Shown piece after piece: positions 37,399 to 46,832 of a stretch of DNA of 64,000 nucleotides. The notes beneath the pieces were generated by a model. It made no database searches, was not told the origin of the DNA, and was given only the letters and a program-made list of their open reading frames with translations. The first letter of the stretch is position 1, and each line of letters starts with the position of its first letter. The stretch lies in contig JAJZZM010000006.1 of assembly GCA_021797555.1 (NCBI GenBank), positions 44,484-108,483 on the forward strand, given 5' to 3'. Both the position numbers and the translations under genes were made by a program. This DNA is from Thermoplasmata archaeon (GTDB taxonomy: Archaea; Thermoplasmatota; Thermoplasmata; Thermoplasmatales; Thermoplasmataceae).

Positions 37399-38688
37399 AT
37401 GTCATGGTATGAAGTTGTAAATGGATCTGTTGATGGAGACTATAATCAGCGGTTATCTGGTGCAATTGGCCAGAAATTTGGTTTGTTTTACTTTAATGAT
37501 AATGATAAATTACATATATTTATAAACACAAATACAAGGTATTCGTTTATAAAAAAATCTATCGAACTGGACCCTATAGACTCTTTGCCGGTAATGACAG
37601 ATTTCCTTGTGTCTGATATCAGAAAAGATAAAGATTATTATGATACTGGAATAGAAATTGCGGATTTGCATGATTTTATAAATAAACTGGGGAATGGTCA
37701 GGGTATATTATTCTGGTTTTTATATTATAATAAAGATGAAAAAGAAACTATATATAAAATAAACGAGGATAAATATTTATTAAAAATAATTTTAATGGAA
37801 AGAAATGAAAAATATAAAAAATTAAAGGACGGAAATGTAAATAAGGATTTATCCTCACTTTTTAAGGAATGCATAAAAACAGAACTTGTATGGAAAGAAA
37901 TGAAAAATAAAAGGAAGAAGGTTTACTCATCAAGAATACGCAAGCCACTATTTAAGAGTAAATCTGCAATATTCACATATAAGGCAAAGATACCAAATTT
38001 CTTTCAGATGGATTACAGTATAAGTGATACCAGCAGACAATTAAAGGATAACAGTGAAAACGATGTAAAGAAAGCAATAACATTTCACCGTGAAGAATCT
38101 AATAATGGAGCTGTTCTTGATACAAAATCCGAAACGCTAATATCGCTTGCAGCATCAGAGAAAAAAATTTTAATAACAGGCAAAAAAGGCGATGGCAAAA
38201 TAGATTTATCAATAAAAATAATGAAAGAAGCAATAAAAAATAATAGGAATATCGTATTATTAACAACAATAAAATTTGATCCATATAAAAACTTTATAGA
38301 AAATGAAGGCACGGATAAAATAACAAGATTTGATTTGTCAATAGATTATTATAATAGAAGAATAGCCGAATCCAGTGAAGATTCTTCTGGCCTTGCAGAG
38401 AAATTGTGGGCGGAAATAGTAACAAAGATGGGGAATTTAAGGGATCCATTTTTAGTAATATACAATATAAATGAGATACTGCCCGTTTCAAATTCTGGCA
38501 ATTTGTCACATGACAATGAGTTCTGGAGCACATTTTTCAAGTATTATAATGCGGTAAATAAGGGCATTGGAATATTATTGCTATGCGACGATATGAACAG
38601 TGAGGATAAAAATTTAAGGTTATATGTAGATAATATTATAAAGCCATATGTTGATGGCAATGATATATCTTTTGATGCTTTAAAGTGA
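37399..38688 (+). CDS. Hypothetical protein with a degenerate P-loop
   Basis: A 429-residue protein I cannot place. The C-terminal half looks like a RecA/AAA-type fold: KKILITGKKGDGKIDLS (residues 256-271) has the position and glycine pattern of a Walker A loop but carries Ile where Ser/Thr must follow the Lys. FLVIYNINEI (351-360) sits where a Walker B should be and lacks the usual Asp. The N-terminal 200 residues are alpha/beta with MSWYEVVNGSVDGDYNQRLSG at the start, reminiscent of HerA/VirB4-like ATPases. The protein may bind but not hydrolyse nucleotide. It diverges from the Hsp70 gene and overlaps the end of the convergent phosphatase gene by 9 bases. Confidence 0.5.
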   Translation: MSWYEVVNGSVDGDYNQRLSGAIGQKFGLFYFNDNDKLHIFINTNTRYSFIKKSIELDPIDSLPVMTDFLVSDIRKDKDYYDTGIEIADLHDFINKLGNGQGILFWFLYYNKDEKETIYKINEDKYLLKIILMERNEKYKKLKDGNVNKDLSSLFKECIKTELVWKEMKNKRKKVYSSRIRKPLFKSKSAIFTYKAKIPNFFQMDYSISDTSRQLKDNSENDVKKAITFHREESNNGAVLDTKSETLISLAASEKKILITGKKGDGKIDLSIKIMKEAIKNNRNIVLLTTIKFDPYKNFIENEGTDKITRFDLSIDYYNRRIAESSEDSSGLAEKLWAEIVTKMGNLRDPFLVIYNINEILPVSNSGNLSHDNEFWSTFFKYYNAVNKGIGILLLCDDMNSEDKNLRLYVDNIIKPYVDGNDISFDALK

Positions 38689-39138
38689 TTTGTTATAACC
38701 GTGTATTTTTATAAATTTTACATTCATTTTTTTTGCCAGCAGGCCATCAGTGTCGTCATTGTCCCCTATAAAAATAGATTTTTGTAAATCTATATTATAT
38801 TTTTCAACTGCTTCTTCGATTAATCCAGTTTCTGGCTTCCTGCAATGGCAATGCTCATCAGGCCTGTGTGGGCAATAAAAAAACTCTTTTATTTCTATTC
38901 CATTTTTTAAAAATATTTTTTTTATTTCATTATTAAATTTATTCATATCATTTACCGTAAAATATTCTCTGTTTATGCCAGATTGATTTGAAATCACTAT
39001 TATTAAATAATTATCATCATAATATTTTTTTATTAATGGTATTATGTCGTCATATAATTTTAAATCTTCAATTCTATACGTATAGCCATTATCGTAATTT
39101 ATTGTACCATCACGGTCAAGAAAAACTGCCTTTTCCAT
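38680..39138 (-). CDS. HAD phosphatase of the GmhB (heptose-1,7-bisphosphate phosphatase) family
   Basis: A 152-residue HAD-superfamily hydrolase. The nucleophile motif VFLDRDGTIN holds Asp8 and Asp10, the second motif is IVISNQSGI, and FIGDNDDTDGLLA is the fourth. The zinc-binding loop CPHRPDEHCHCRKPETG is the signature of GmhB and the histidinol-phosphatase branch. It likely removes the 7-phosphate from heptose 1,7-bisphosphate, or a similar sugar phosphate. The GHMP heptokinase-like gene at 19099 could supply its substrate, and the FkbM methyltransferase behind it fits a glycan theme. The 3' ends of this and the P-loop gene overlap. Confidence 0.83.
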   Translation of the reverse strand: MEKAVFLDRDGTINYDNGYTYRIEDLKLYDDIIPLIKKYYDDNYLIIVISNQSGINREYFTVNDMNKFNNEIKKIFLKNGIEIKEFFYCPHRPDEHCHCRKPETGLIEEAVEKYNIDLQKSIFIGDNDDTDGLLAKKMNVKFIKIHGYNKSL

Positions 39139-39177
39139 AGATAATAATAATATTATTATAAATTAATTTATTTATTA

Positions 39178-39957
39178 TTAAATTTTTGCATATAAATATA
39201 AGTTGCTGTTTATATTTTTACCATAATTCTTTTCTTTCTCTATAGTTACTGTAAAACCACAATTCTCAAGTTTATTTTTTAATTCATTATAATCATTATG
39301 ACACAGTATCTGCATTCTTTTAAACATTTTAAGCGTATTTTCTTCTTCATCAATTAACGCTTTTTCGCCCTCCGAAGAATCTATTTTTAAAACTGCTGAA
39401 TCCAATTTATATTTTTTAATTATATCATTTAATGTTATGTCCTTACCATATGAATTATTTAATAATGTTATTCTTTTCTCCAAATCATTTGCCTTTATAT
39501 TTTTTAAGGCTATTGCATAAAATTTTTTATCCAGTGCAATTACATTTTTTGCCTTATTTAATGTAAAATATATTGAAGAATCACCTATATTTGTACCAAT
39601 ATCTATTACATTTTCATTTGCAGGGTCTAAAAATTTATACTCATTTCCAAAGAATATGCCAAAGAAATTTGAACTCTGGTCAATGTTGCATATCATAAAC
39701 TGTGCGTATTTATACTTAAAATTTATACAGTGTGGTATCTGTGAATTTTCAAATGTAAAAAAATCTACATCATCATTTGATAAATGGTTGTTTACAGCCA
39801 GAGCATATAAATCTACCTTATCACCATTCCAGAATGAGGATCTTCCATCTTCAGCTATAATCTTTATATGCTGTTTGTTTCTGGCTCTATCAAAAGCTAC
39901 ATAAAAAGGATTTTTGTATACCGTTTTATACTGCCTGTATAGTTTTAGAAATCCCAT
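39178..39957 (-). CDS. FkbM-family methyltransferase
   Basis: A 259-residue SAM-dependent methyltransferase. Motif I reads NVIDIGTNIGDSSIYFTL (glycine loop, about residues 115-132), an acidic position follows in NVIALDKKF, and the FkbM-type VLKIDSSEGEKALI block is present. The last third continues the family's fold. FkbM enzymes methylate hydroxyl groups, often on sugars of glycolipids or surface glycans. It is encoded 39 bases upstream of, and in the same direction as, the GmhB-like phosphatase, so a two-gene unit is likely. Confidence 0.78.
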   Translation of the reverse strand: MGFLKLYRQYKTVYKNPFYVAFDRARNKQHIKIIAEDGRSSFWNGDKVDLYALAVNNHLSNDDVDFFTFENSQIPHCINFKYKYAQFMICNIDQSSNFFGIFFGNEYKFLDPANENVIDIGTNIGDSSIYFTLNKAKNVIALDKKFYAIALKNIKANDLEKRITLLNNSYGKDITLNDIIKKYKLDSAVLKIDSSEGEKALIDEEENTLKMFKRMQILCHNDYNELKNKLENCGFTVTIEKEKNYGKNINSNLYLYAKI

Positions 39958-40060
39958 AGAGGGTTATAATAACGATATTTATAAAACTATACTTACATTT
40001 TATATGACAAAAGTTAATTAAATATATATTTTTAGCCTTTAAAATATATATGCAGCAATA

Positions 40061-41299
40061 TTATAATATTGTTTCTCTATTATCAGATTTTTTATTTCCA
40101 TTAAAATTAAATGTATTTTTCATGAATAAAAATATTAAAGAGAAAAAAACCATAATAATACCGGAAATAATAAATGTTTGAATAATACCATAAAATAAAA
40201 TTAATAAAATGCCCAAAACAATTGATAATGGGTTAAAAATAGATGTGAAAAAATTATCTGTTGCAAAGTACCGTCCACGCATATGTTCAGGTACAGTGTT
40301 CTGTGAGGATGTTAACCATATATTATTTGAAAAACCGACAGAAATTCCTATAATTATATAAAATACAATCACTGTAAGATCACCAGGGAAAATTCCCATA
40401 ATGATAAATGATATGCCGGATAATATTCCATGAAGTATCCAGATTTTGCCGGTGTATTTAAGATTAATATATTTTCCTGATAAGGACCCGATAACATATC
40501 CCAGTGGATATACTCCGAGAACCATTCCATATATCAAGGAATTGCCATGAATCCCTGAAATTATGTAAACTACAAGGTATGTAAATGTTATTCCAAATGA
40601 TAAATTTAGAAACGCAGATAACAATGTTAATTCAAATAAACCCTTTTCCTTGACAATATATCTAAAGCCATCTATTATACCACTAAAAATTTTAATTTTT
40701 TTCTTTGAATTGCTTAATTTTTTATTTTTTATAAATGGATAAATAATTAAAAATGAAATAAGGCCTGCACTAAAATATGTTAATGAACTGTATAGGAATG
40801 CAAAGAATATACTGTATAATATAATAATTCCAGCAATTATACTTGATACTGACCGTATTCCGTACATTAATGAATGGTTTATACCATTGTTTTTTGCTAA
40901 TGAAGATGTGATATCTGGCAGTATTGAATTATTTGTTGACCTGAAAATATCCATTGCTATTATCCTGAATACTGCAACAGTAATTAATAAATATAAATTA
41001 AAACCTACAATTTTTATATAAAAAGCAAATATAATAAAAGCCACACCTCCAAGGAAACCGGATAATGACAATAACAACCCCCTGTTCAAATGGTCTATAA
41101 ATACACCTGATGGGAGCGAAACAATAATGGTAAAAATAGATGTGATTATGGCTACTATGCTTACATCTAAAGCTGACCTCGTATAAAAATAAAGAAAATA
41201 TACTATGGAAACATTAGCAATTATAGACGCCGATGATATTAAACTATTATTTAATATAAAACTATAAAAAATTTTGAAGCTGTTATCTTTTATGTGCAT
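40061..41299 (-). CDS. MFS transporter
   Basis: A 412-residue permease with about 12 hydrophobic helices. Motif A is PSGVFIDHLNRGLLLSLSG, and a second related loop lies in GSLSGKYINLKYTG. The block NNIWLTSSQNTVPEHMRGRYFATDNFFTSIFNPLSIVLG matches macrolide/enterobactin-type exporters, where a Q-x-x-x-P-x-x-x-R-G-R pattern is typical. The substrate is unknown but export is likely. A 16-base palindrome at 40056-40071 overlaps its stop codon. It is the last gene before the foreign-looking sugar island. Confidence 0.8.
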   Translation of the reverse strand: MHIKDNSFKIFYSFILNNSLISSASIIANVSIVYFLYFYTRSALDVSIVAIITSIFTIIVSLPSGVFIDHLNRGLLLSLSGFLGGVAFIIFAFYIKIVGFNLYLLITVAVFRIIAMDIFRSTNNSILPDITSSLAKNNGINHSLMYGIRSVSSIIAGIIILYSIFFAFLYSSLTYFSAGLISFLIIYPFIKNKKLSNSKKKIKIFSGIIDGFRYIVKEKGLFELTLLSAFLNLSFGITFTYLVVYIISGIHGNSLIYGMVLGVYPLGYVIGSLSGKYINLKYTGKIWILHGILSGISFIIMGIFPGDLTVIVFYIIIGISVGFSNNIWLTSSQNTVPEHMRGRYFATDNFFTSIFNPLSIVLGILLILFYGIIQTFIISGIIMVFFSLIFLFMKNTFNFNGNKKSDNRETIL

Positions 41300-41357
41300 C
41301 CAAGCCTATTATAAATGCACATAATAATTTTATTATAATAAATTGATATAATTTTTT

Positions 41358-41447
41358 AAATTAATAAATTTTATAATATTTAATTTATATGAAGATTTAT
41401 GGCAATTTGCATAATGCACAATGTAAGGTCTAAATTTAATAATAAAA
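41358..41447 (+). repeat. Left copy of the imperfect direct repeat that brackets the sugar island
   Basis: About 88 bases align with 58248-58335 in the same orientation, with roughly one difference in six by my reading and two small gaps. The match covers the promoter-like AAATTAATAAA-TTATAATATTTAAT stretch and the first 14 codons of the gene at 58288. Confidence 0.7.
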
Positions 41448-41458
41448 TTTCACATTGA
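41399..41458 (+). pseudogene. Truncated copy of the gene at 58288
   Basis: An ATG at 41399 opens MAICIMHNVRSKFNNKISH and then a stop. The first 14 residues match MAFCIMYNIRSRFD of the intact 109-residue gene at 58288, and the upstream DNA also matches. The gene was cut off here, at the left border of the sugar island. Confidence 0.6.
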
Positions 41459-41522
41459 GATGCTTAGGAATATTTGTCCTCCATTACTATGCCATTTTAT
41501 TTTTATTATTGAAATAATAAAT

Positions 41523-42548
41523 TCAGGTCTGATTGGCATTTATCACTTCAATTATGACTTCTTCCATCTTGATATCCTCAAGCTTTCCATTTTTTGCCCC
41601 AACGCTGTATTTTTTGCCATCCTCCTCAATAAGAAAAGCCTGCTGGATACCTTGTATCCTTATGCTTGAAATAATTTTCCCGGAAACCACAATTTCCCTT
41701 CCTCTAAAAAAGCCATTTACATGGCCATGTAACTGCATTCCGTTCTTTTTCATTTCATCTATAGCCTCACATGCAAGCCAGGAAGTGATAACTCTGATTT
41801 TTTTAATCTTGTTAAAATTCATTCTATATTCAGAAGGTATCCAGTTCATATAAAAAAAGTAATATGCCATAACATCAACTAATTCTTCCTCCTGAATAAA
41901 AATTGAATAGTCCGAAGTTTCTGAAACTGATTTGGCATTTAGAAATGAAATCTTTCTATCTATAATTACCATCTCAGCTGGGGGTACTTTCCTCACCTTG
42001 CAAATTCCAATCTCACATAGAGAATTAATCAAACCTTCTCCAATATCTTCACTAACCACAGAACATATAGTAATATCCTGCCCTGAAACTTTACGCAGGG
42101 TAGGCAACAGTTTCCTTATTTTCCATCCTGGAAGAGAAAGAAGTATTTCTATATCTGCGTTTTCCAAGTATTTCTCAAGTTTACTTGCTATTCTGATATC
42201 ATTTTCAATAAACCATACATTTGGTGATTTTAATGCAACATTTTTTCTATTGTATTTTACAAACTCATCCAGTTGATTTATATATTTCTCCATGCTATCT
42301 AATTCATTTTTGAATGCTTCAGATGGCATAATTGCTTCATAACTTCGTTTTAAGCTAGAGCCTATGTTAATTAGTCCTCTTTTTTCCAATTTTCCAATGA
42401 TATCATATATTCTCGGTTGTGGAATGCCAGTTTCTTTAATTATTTCTGTGGCTTTCATTGGTCCGTTCATCAAAAGGCATGAATATGCCTTAATTTCATA
42501 ATCTGAAAGATGAAATTTTTCTAAGTATTTAAAAATTTCCTGATCCAC
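41523..42548 (-). CDS. TrmB-family transcriptional regulator
   Basis: A 341-residue sugar-sensing repressor/activator. The N-terminal winged helix reads FHLSDYEIKAYSCLLMNGPMKATEIIKETGIPQPRIYDIIGKLEKRGLI, the classic TrmB HTH. A coiled linker with LDSMEKYINQLDEFVKY follows, and then the effector domain with SLPGWKIRKLLPTLRK and a C-terminal beta domain (HVNGFFRGREIVVSGKIISSIRIQ). TrmB proteins control sugar ABC importers and bind sugars in the effector domain. Codon use is less AT-rich than to the left, as in the ABC operon that begins about 0.9 kb downstream. It is transcribed away from that operon. Confidence 0.85.
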   Translation of the reverse strand: MDQEIFKYLEKFHLSDYEIKAYSCLLMNGPMKATEIIKETGIPQPRIYDIIGKLEKRGLINIGSSLKRSYEAIMPSEAFKNELDSMEKYINQLDEFVKYNRKNVALKSPNVWFIENDIRIASKLEKYLENADIEILLSLPGWKIRKLLPTLRKVSGQDITICSVVSEDIGEGLINSLCEIGICKVRKVPPAEMVIIDRKISFLNAKSVSETSDYSIFIQEEELVDVMAYYFFYMNWIPSEYRMNFNKIKKIRVITSWLACEAIDEMKKNGMQLHGHVNGFFRGREIVVSGKIISSIRIQGIQQAFLIEEDGKKYSVGAKNGKLEDIKMEEVIIEVINANQT

Positions 42549-42587
42549 GTCCTATCATTTAATTATAACAATTTATTATTTATCAGT

Positions 42588-42740
42588 TACGGTTATTCAT
42601 ACTCACATACTGGTAATTTATTTAGAGTCATAATATAATATACCGGTACAGAGGTTATAAGAATAATAGATGCAATAACAAATATAAATCCAAAAACAAC
42701 CCAGATGTATGCAAAAAAATATGATATATAACACCATTAT
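42588..42740 (-). pseudogene. Decayed small membrane-protein gene
   Basis: On the minus strand AYIWVVFGFIFVIASIILIT and VPVYYIMTLNKLPVCEYE form an open stretch ending at a stop near 42590. An ATG in another frame (MVIMVLYI) is joined by a run of seven T, suggesting a frameshift. It encodes one hydrophobic helix. The rest of the gap 42741-43070 shows nothing I can assign. Confidence 0.3.
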
Positions 42741-43070
42741 TACCATAATTCTTAAAAGTCCCAAAAATTTAAATAAATATTGCACTCATATATGATAACA
42801 TGTATTTTCATTCTATTTGATTCTCCCCTGCAACTATCTGAATTATTTATATATGTTTTAATGAATGTAAAATCTATTGCAAGTACACGCATGTACCTGC
42901 TGTATACATTATAGTCATGCGTTCTTATATATGGTGTCAATAATTCATAAACTAATTTAATAAATGGAGAATGTGTAATTTATTGTTATTAAGTAACCAT
43001 GATTTTGATTTGTTTATTCCATTGTCAATGTATGTATAGGTTAGATCATATTCATGCATTTCACTGTAGA

Positions 43071-43181
43071 TTAAATAATATAGGGGGTCAATGAATTTAA
43101 TTTTTTTGAATTTAGGTCAAGTTGGATGGACCCTGATATTTCATTGACAGGTTTATTTATCATATCTTTAACTGTTTTCAT
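43071..43181 (-). pseudogene. Frameshifted copy of the MKTVK small gene
   Basis: From ATG 43181 the frame reads MKTVKDMINKPVNEISGSIQ and on to LDLNSKK, and stops soon after. One base shifted, a coding-like frame continues as FIDPLYYLIYSEMHEYDLTY for about 45 codons to 42957, so the gene is broken in the A-run near 43095. The N-terminal half and about 60 bases of upstream DNA match the copy at 59902. Function unknown. Confidence 0.5.
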
Positions 43182-43412
43182 AACAATTGAAAATTAAATT
43201 ATAATATAAATATGACACGGTATGACAATATTTAAGTATTAGAAATCAGTAAGAAAATAATATATTATTACAATTAAAATAAAGGTCCGAAAAATATATA
43301 TTTAAATATTAAAGAATAATAAATATGTATAAATTAATTTTAAAATGTTATAATTGTAATATTGTCAGTAGTAAAAAACAATTATTAAATATAAATTTAT
43401 GTTTATTATATT

Positions 43413-45323
43413 ATGGTAAATACTGACTTAAAAAAGTTTGTAGTTATATTGATTGCAGTAGTTATGATTGGTACTGCCCTTTATGGTGTAACGCAATCCG
43501 ACAGGAGTGTTTCTGCCGGCGGATTGAACGCAGTAAATAGTGCGAGTACAGGCCCAAGTCCAAGCAATACGTCTACCCTGACCATGGGACTATTATTGAG
43601 TGATTACTCGTGGTCTACACTTAATCCTTTCACAACCACATACTCGGCATCCGGATTGAATTATCTGTTTTACACTCCTCTGGTTACTATGGGTTATCCA
43701 CCAGATTCTGGAATACATCCAGGGTTGCTCCAAACATGGTCTTCAAATCCATCCTATACAGTCTGGAATTTAACATTGAGGCCCAATTTAAAATGGGATA
43801 ATGGACAACCACTCAATTCCACGGATTTAGCGTTTACAGCGGATGTTTATAACAATACAGCAACCGGTACCGCCAATTACTGGGGATCTGTAATGGTTCA
43901 TAACGCAACCATAATAAATAGCACTACAGTTCAACTGGTTTTTAAGAACCCATTGCCTTCACTTTTGGATGAACTTGCAGGTGGAGAAATTGACCTTGTT
44001 TACGCACCATCATTTGAACATATTTCTCCGGCCAATTTAGCGTCTTTTACAAACGAAAAGAATGTTGTGTTAGATGCCCCATATGTTATAACTAATTATA
44101 CAACTGGTGAGAACCCGCTTATACTTACCAGAAATCCATACTATTACCAAGGAACACCCTATTACAAATACCTGAAAATAATCCTCTTCGACTCATCAAC
44201 AGCAGAAATAGCTGCTCTTTCCTCAGGTGAAATTCAAATAGCCTGGGATGGGGGGTCATACACAAGCGCAAAGGCATTCGAGGTTCCAGGATATAAACTT
44301 TACCCGACTGTGCCTTCCGGAGAAGAGGTCATAAACCTAAACTTTATGCAATATCCACTCAACATGACAAGTGTGAGGCAGGCTTTAGCTTATGCAGTCA
44401 ATAGAAGTGAACTTGCCCATATCGGGTATGGTAGTTATAGTTATACAATGTTAAACTATGCAACTTTAACAAGCGGCTACGACAAAATGCTTGGGTTAAA
44501 TTCTAGTGAGATCCCAAATTATACCCAGAGTCAGGCCAAGGTTGATAGCCTGATGGAAAGTGCAGGATTTAAAATGGTAGGTGGATACTGGCAAAATTCT
44601 ACCGGAAACACTGTTACTATAAAACTTATATATCCAAATTATGAAACAGGTGCAACAGACATATCTCTTGAATTGGAGACAATGTGGAAGGCGGCAGGAT
44701 TTAAAGTTAATATCGCACCATTAACAACTACAGATTTCACCAGCACCCTAGCATCTGGTGATCAGCCAACTTATGGAGCAGCAGTTTGGGATGGGTATGG
44801 ATTTGGAGTACCCTTGAACTCATTCATAACAAACATTTACACGTTCTTCTATGGATATTTGACACCTGCATTTGATAAATCTCTTGGAACCAATGCATCG
44901 GCATTATATGGAACACACGATGTTAAAAATGGCACACTTGCAGACGTGATAGAGGATTACATCAATGCATCCGCCTATCCATTTGACACACCGCATAGCA
45001 ATTACTGGAATAGGGAACTGGCAATTAATTTTGCAAATCAGGTACCAATGATTCCACTTTACTACACTTACAATTTCGAAGAAGCCAGTAATTCCGTTTA
45101 TTGGGGAAATGCCACAAACCACACGGGAATATTTGATACGCAGTCATTAACTATGCCACAGTTTTACGATGGAACATTAATGGTGGCCCACCCCATTACA
45201 GTAAAGAGTAGCTTAAATCCTACTTATATTTATGCGATTATAGCGGCAGTTATCATTATTGCAGCAGTGGCAACTGGTGTAGGTTTGAATATAAGGAAGA
45301 AGAGAAATCAGGAAAAGGATTAA
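43413..45323 (+). CDS. Opp/Dpp-type ABC transporter, substrate-binding protein (probable beta-glucooligosaccharide)
   Basis: A 636-residue extracytoplasmic solute receptor of SBP family 5. A hydrophobic N-terminus (FVVILIAVVMIGTALYGVT) is followed by a Ser/Thr-rich linker, then the SBP_bac_5 core with LNPFTTTYSASGLNYLFYTPL, WNLTLRPNLKWDNGQPLNSTDLAFT and VRQALAYAVNRSEL. The C-terminus carries a membrane helix (IYAIIAAVIIIAAVATGVGL) and a basic tail, so the receptor stays anchored. The same plan is known for archaeal cello-oligosaccharide receptors of the Opp class. It heads the operon with two permeases and two ATPases. The linkage to GH12/GH1 genes makes beta-glucosides more likely than peptides; the ligand is inferred. 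Confidence 0.85.
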   Translation: MVNTDLKKFVVILIAVVMIGTALYGVTQSDRSVSAGGLNAVNSASTGPSPSNTSTLTMGLLLSDYSWSTLNPFTTTYSASGLNYLFYTPLVTMGYPPDSGIHPGLLQTWSSNPSYTVWNLTLRPNLKWDNGQPLNSTDLAFTADVYNNTATGTANYWGSVMVHNATIINSTTVQLVFKNPLPSLLDELAGGEIDLVYAPSFEHISPANLASFTNEKNVVLDAPYVITNYTTGENPLILTRNPYYYQGTPYYKYLKIILFDSSTAEIAALSSGEIQIAWDGGSYTSAKAFEVPGYKLYPTVPSGEEVINLNFMQYPLNMTSVRQALAYAVNRSELAHIGYGSYSYTMLNYATLTSGYDKMLGLNSSEIPNYTQSQAKVDSLMESAGFKMVGGYWQNSTGNTVTIKLIYPNYETGATDISLELETMWKAAGFKVNIAPLTTTDFTSTLASGDQPTYGAAVWDGYGFGVPLNSFITNIYTFFYGYLTPAFDKSLGTNASALYGTHDVKNGTLADVIEDYINASAYPFDTPHSNYWNRELAINFANQVPMIPLYYTYNFEEASNSVYWGNATNHTGIFDTQSLTMPQFYDGTLMVAHPITVKSSLNPTYIYAIIAAVIIIAAVATGVGLNIRKKRNQEKD

Positions 45324-45416
45324 CATTAGTATGCACCACATTAAACTCTTATATTTATACAATAAAATATATAAATATTATATAATATTATTTTATTTAT
45401 ATGGAGACCTGGCGAT

Positions 45417-45824
45417 ATGAGAAATTACATTAGTAGTGAAGAGAAATTTAATATAATAAAGTCCGTTAATACAGATATATCAGCTGTAGAAATATGCATA
45501 AAGTATGGAATAGTCGCATCTATATATTATAAATGGAAATGCCAATTATTTCAAAGTGCCAAAAATGGTCCATCAGAAAATAATACTTATAAGTCACAGG
45601 AAAAGGAAAATAATGAATTAAAAAGCATGCTCGGTGATAAGGCAATGGCTATAATAGAATTAAACAGTATGATAGGCAAGTTCATAACAAGAATAATAGC
45701 AGAATTTAATATACACAGTAAATTAGACCATGAGGAATCATTTAAACAGGTTGAAAGAAAGTATGGAAAAAGTATCCAACCTTTTGTGGTAAAGATCAGG
45801 AGTAACATGGTGATGTTGAGTTGA
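45417..45824 (+). CDS. IS3-OrfA-like helix-turn-helix protein inside the ABC operon
   Basis: A 135-residue protein resembling the OrfA (HTH_Tnp_1) part of IS3/IS911 transposases. YISSEEKFNIIKSV is the first helix, ISAVEICIKYGIVASIYYKWKCQLF gives the helix-turn-helix with the typical Y-x-W, and a leucine-rich helix (NELKSMLGDKAMAIIELNSMIGKF) follows. No OrfB lies next to it. It sits between the SBP and the first permease, and its stop TGA overlaps the permease start TTG (TTGA), the same kind of overlap seen elsewhere in this operon. A ribosome-binding-like GGAGA (45403-45407) precedes it. Either a leftover of an IS3 insertion or an HTH recruited as an operon regulator. Confidence 0.6.
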   Translation: MRNYISSEEKFNIIKSVNTDISAVEICIKYGIVASIYYKWKCQLFQSAKNGPSENNTYKSQEKENNELKSMLGDKAMAIIELNSMIGKFITRIIAEFNIHSKLDHEESFKQVERKYGKSIQPFVVKIRSNMVMLS

Positions 45825-46816
45825 GATTAAGAGATAGATATAGTAGGCAATACATAGCGAAGAGAATAATAGGAACATTAATTGTATATATAGCAGCAGT
45901 GGTGTTAATTTTTGTGATTCCACGTTTAATGCCGGGTAACATAGCATATGACTTTGTATCAAGGTTGATTGCAGAGAATCCACATATTACCTATGCAAAG
46001 GCTCTGAATGAAGTAGAAGCGGAATATGGACTGAATTTACCTATTATGAATCAGTTTGAAATCTACATTAGGAATGTTGTATTCACTTTCCCTCCAAATT
46101 TTGGCACATCCTTTGAATATCTCAATGACCCTGCTATTAATATTGTAATGAGAGCACTTCCTTTCACACTATTGCTTATAATAGTCTCTCAGATAATTGC
46201 ATGGGGAATGGGTATATTTATTGGTGTTGAACTGGCATTAAGAAAAAATAAAAGATCTGATAAGACATCTGTTCCAATTCTTTATCTAATTAATAGCACC
46301 CCAATATTCTGGTTGGCCCTAATAATGATTTTGGTATTCAGTCTAAAACTTCATATTTTGCCGGCAATTGTTCCATTTTCATACGGTTCGTCTATTACAA
46401 CTATTATGTATGGAATGACTTTACCAATAATTATAGTTGTAATTTCAACTGTTCCAAACCATACTCTTATAATAAGAAGTGCAACAATTGATTTTCTTAA
46501 AAGCGATTTTGTTACAGCCCTCAGGGCACAAGGACTAAAAGATTCGACTTTAAGGATGAAATTAATAAGAAATTCAATCCTACCTTCCATTACGCAATTC
46601 TTTATGCAGTTTGGTTATCTGATTGGTGGTATTTTTATTATTGAGTCCTTATTTTCATTGCCAGGTATGGGTACAGTTATAATTACAGCTGCACTTGAAT
46701 ACGACTACCCGGTGATTGAAGCTGGCTTGTTTGTGACGTCAATAGTTATGATTTTATCGAATCTGGCGGCGGATTTAATTTATCCAATTCTGGATCCCAG
46801 GGTTTCGTATATGTGA
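45821..46816 (+). CDS. Opp/Dpp-type ABC transporter permease (DppB-like)
   Basis: A 331-residue membrane permease with six helices. The N-terminal IIGTLIVYIAAVVLIFVIPRLMPGN is the DppB opening. The conserved cytoplasmic EAA-type loop is RSATIDFLKSDFVTALRAQGLKDSTL, followed by SLFSLPGMGTVIITAALEYDYPVI. The start is TTG 45821, overlapping the stop of the IS3-OrfA-like gene. It forms the translocation channel with the next gene product. Confidence 0.88.
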   Translation: MRLRDRYSRQYIAKRIIGTLIVYIAAVVLIFVIPRLMPGNIAYDFVSRLIAENPHITYAKALNEVEAEYGLNLPIMNQFEIYIRNVVFTFPPNFGTSFEYLNDPAINIVMRALPFTLLLIIVSQIIAWGMGIFIGVELALRKNKRSDKTSVPILYLINSTPIFWLALIMILVFSLKLHILPAIVPFSYGSSITTIMYGMTLPIIIVVISTVPNHTLIIRSATIDFLKSDFVTALRAQGLKDSTLRMKLIRNSILPSITQFFMQFGYLIGGIFIIESLFSLPGMGTVIITAALEYDYPVIEAGLFVTSIVMILSNLAADLIYPILDPRVSYM

Positions 46817-46832
46817 GAAAGGTGTAAAGTTT

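Noticed and set aside
40056..40071. 16-base perfect palindrome at the MFS stop
   Set aside because: It is nearly pure A/T (CAATATTATAATATTG), which arises often by chance in this DNA.
42752..42940. 62-codon frame on the minus strand
   Set aside because: No promoter, no family, in a stretch of decayed DNA.
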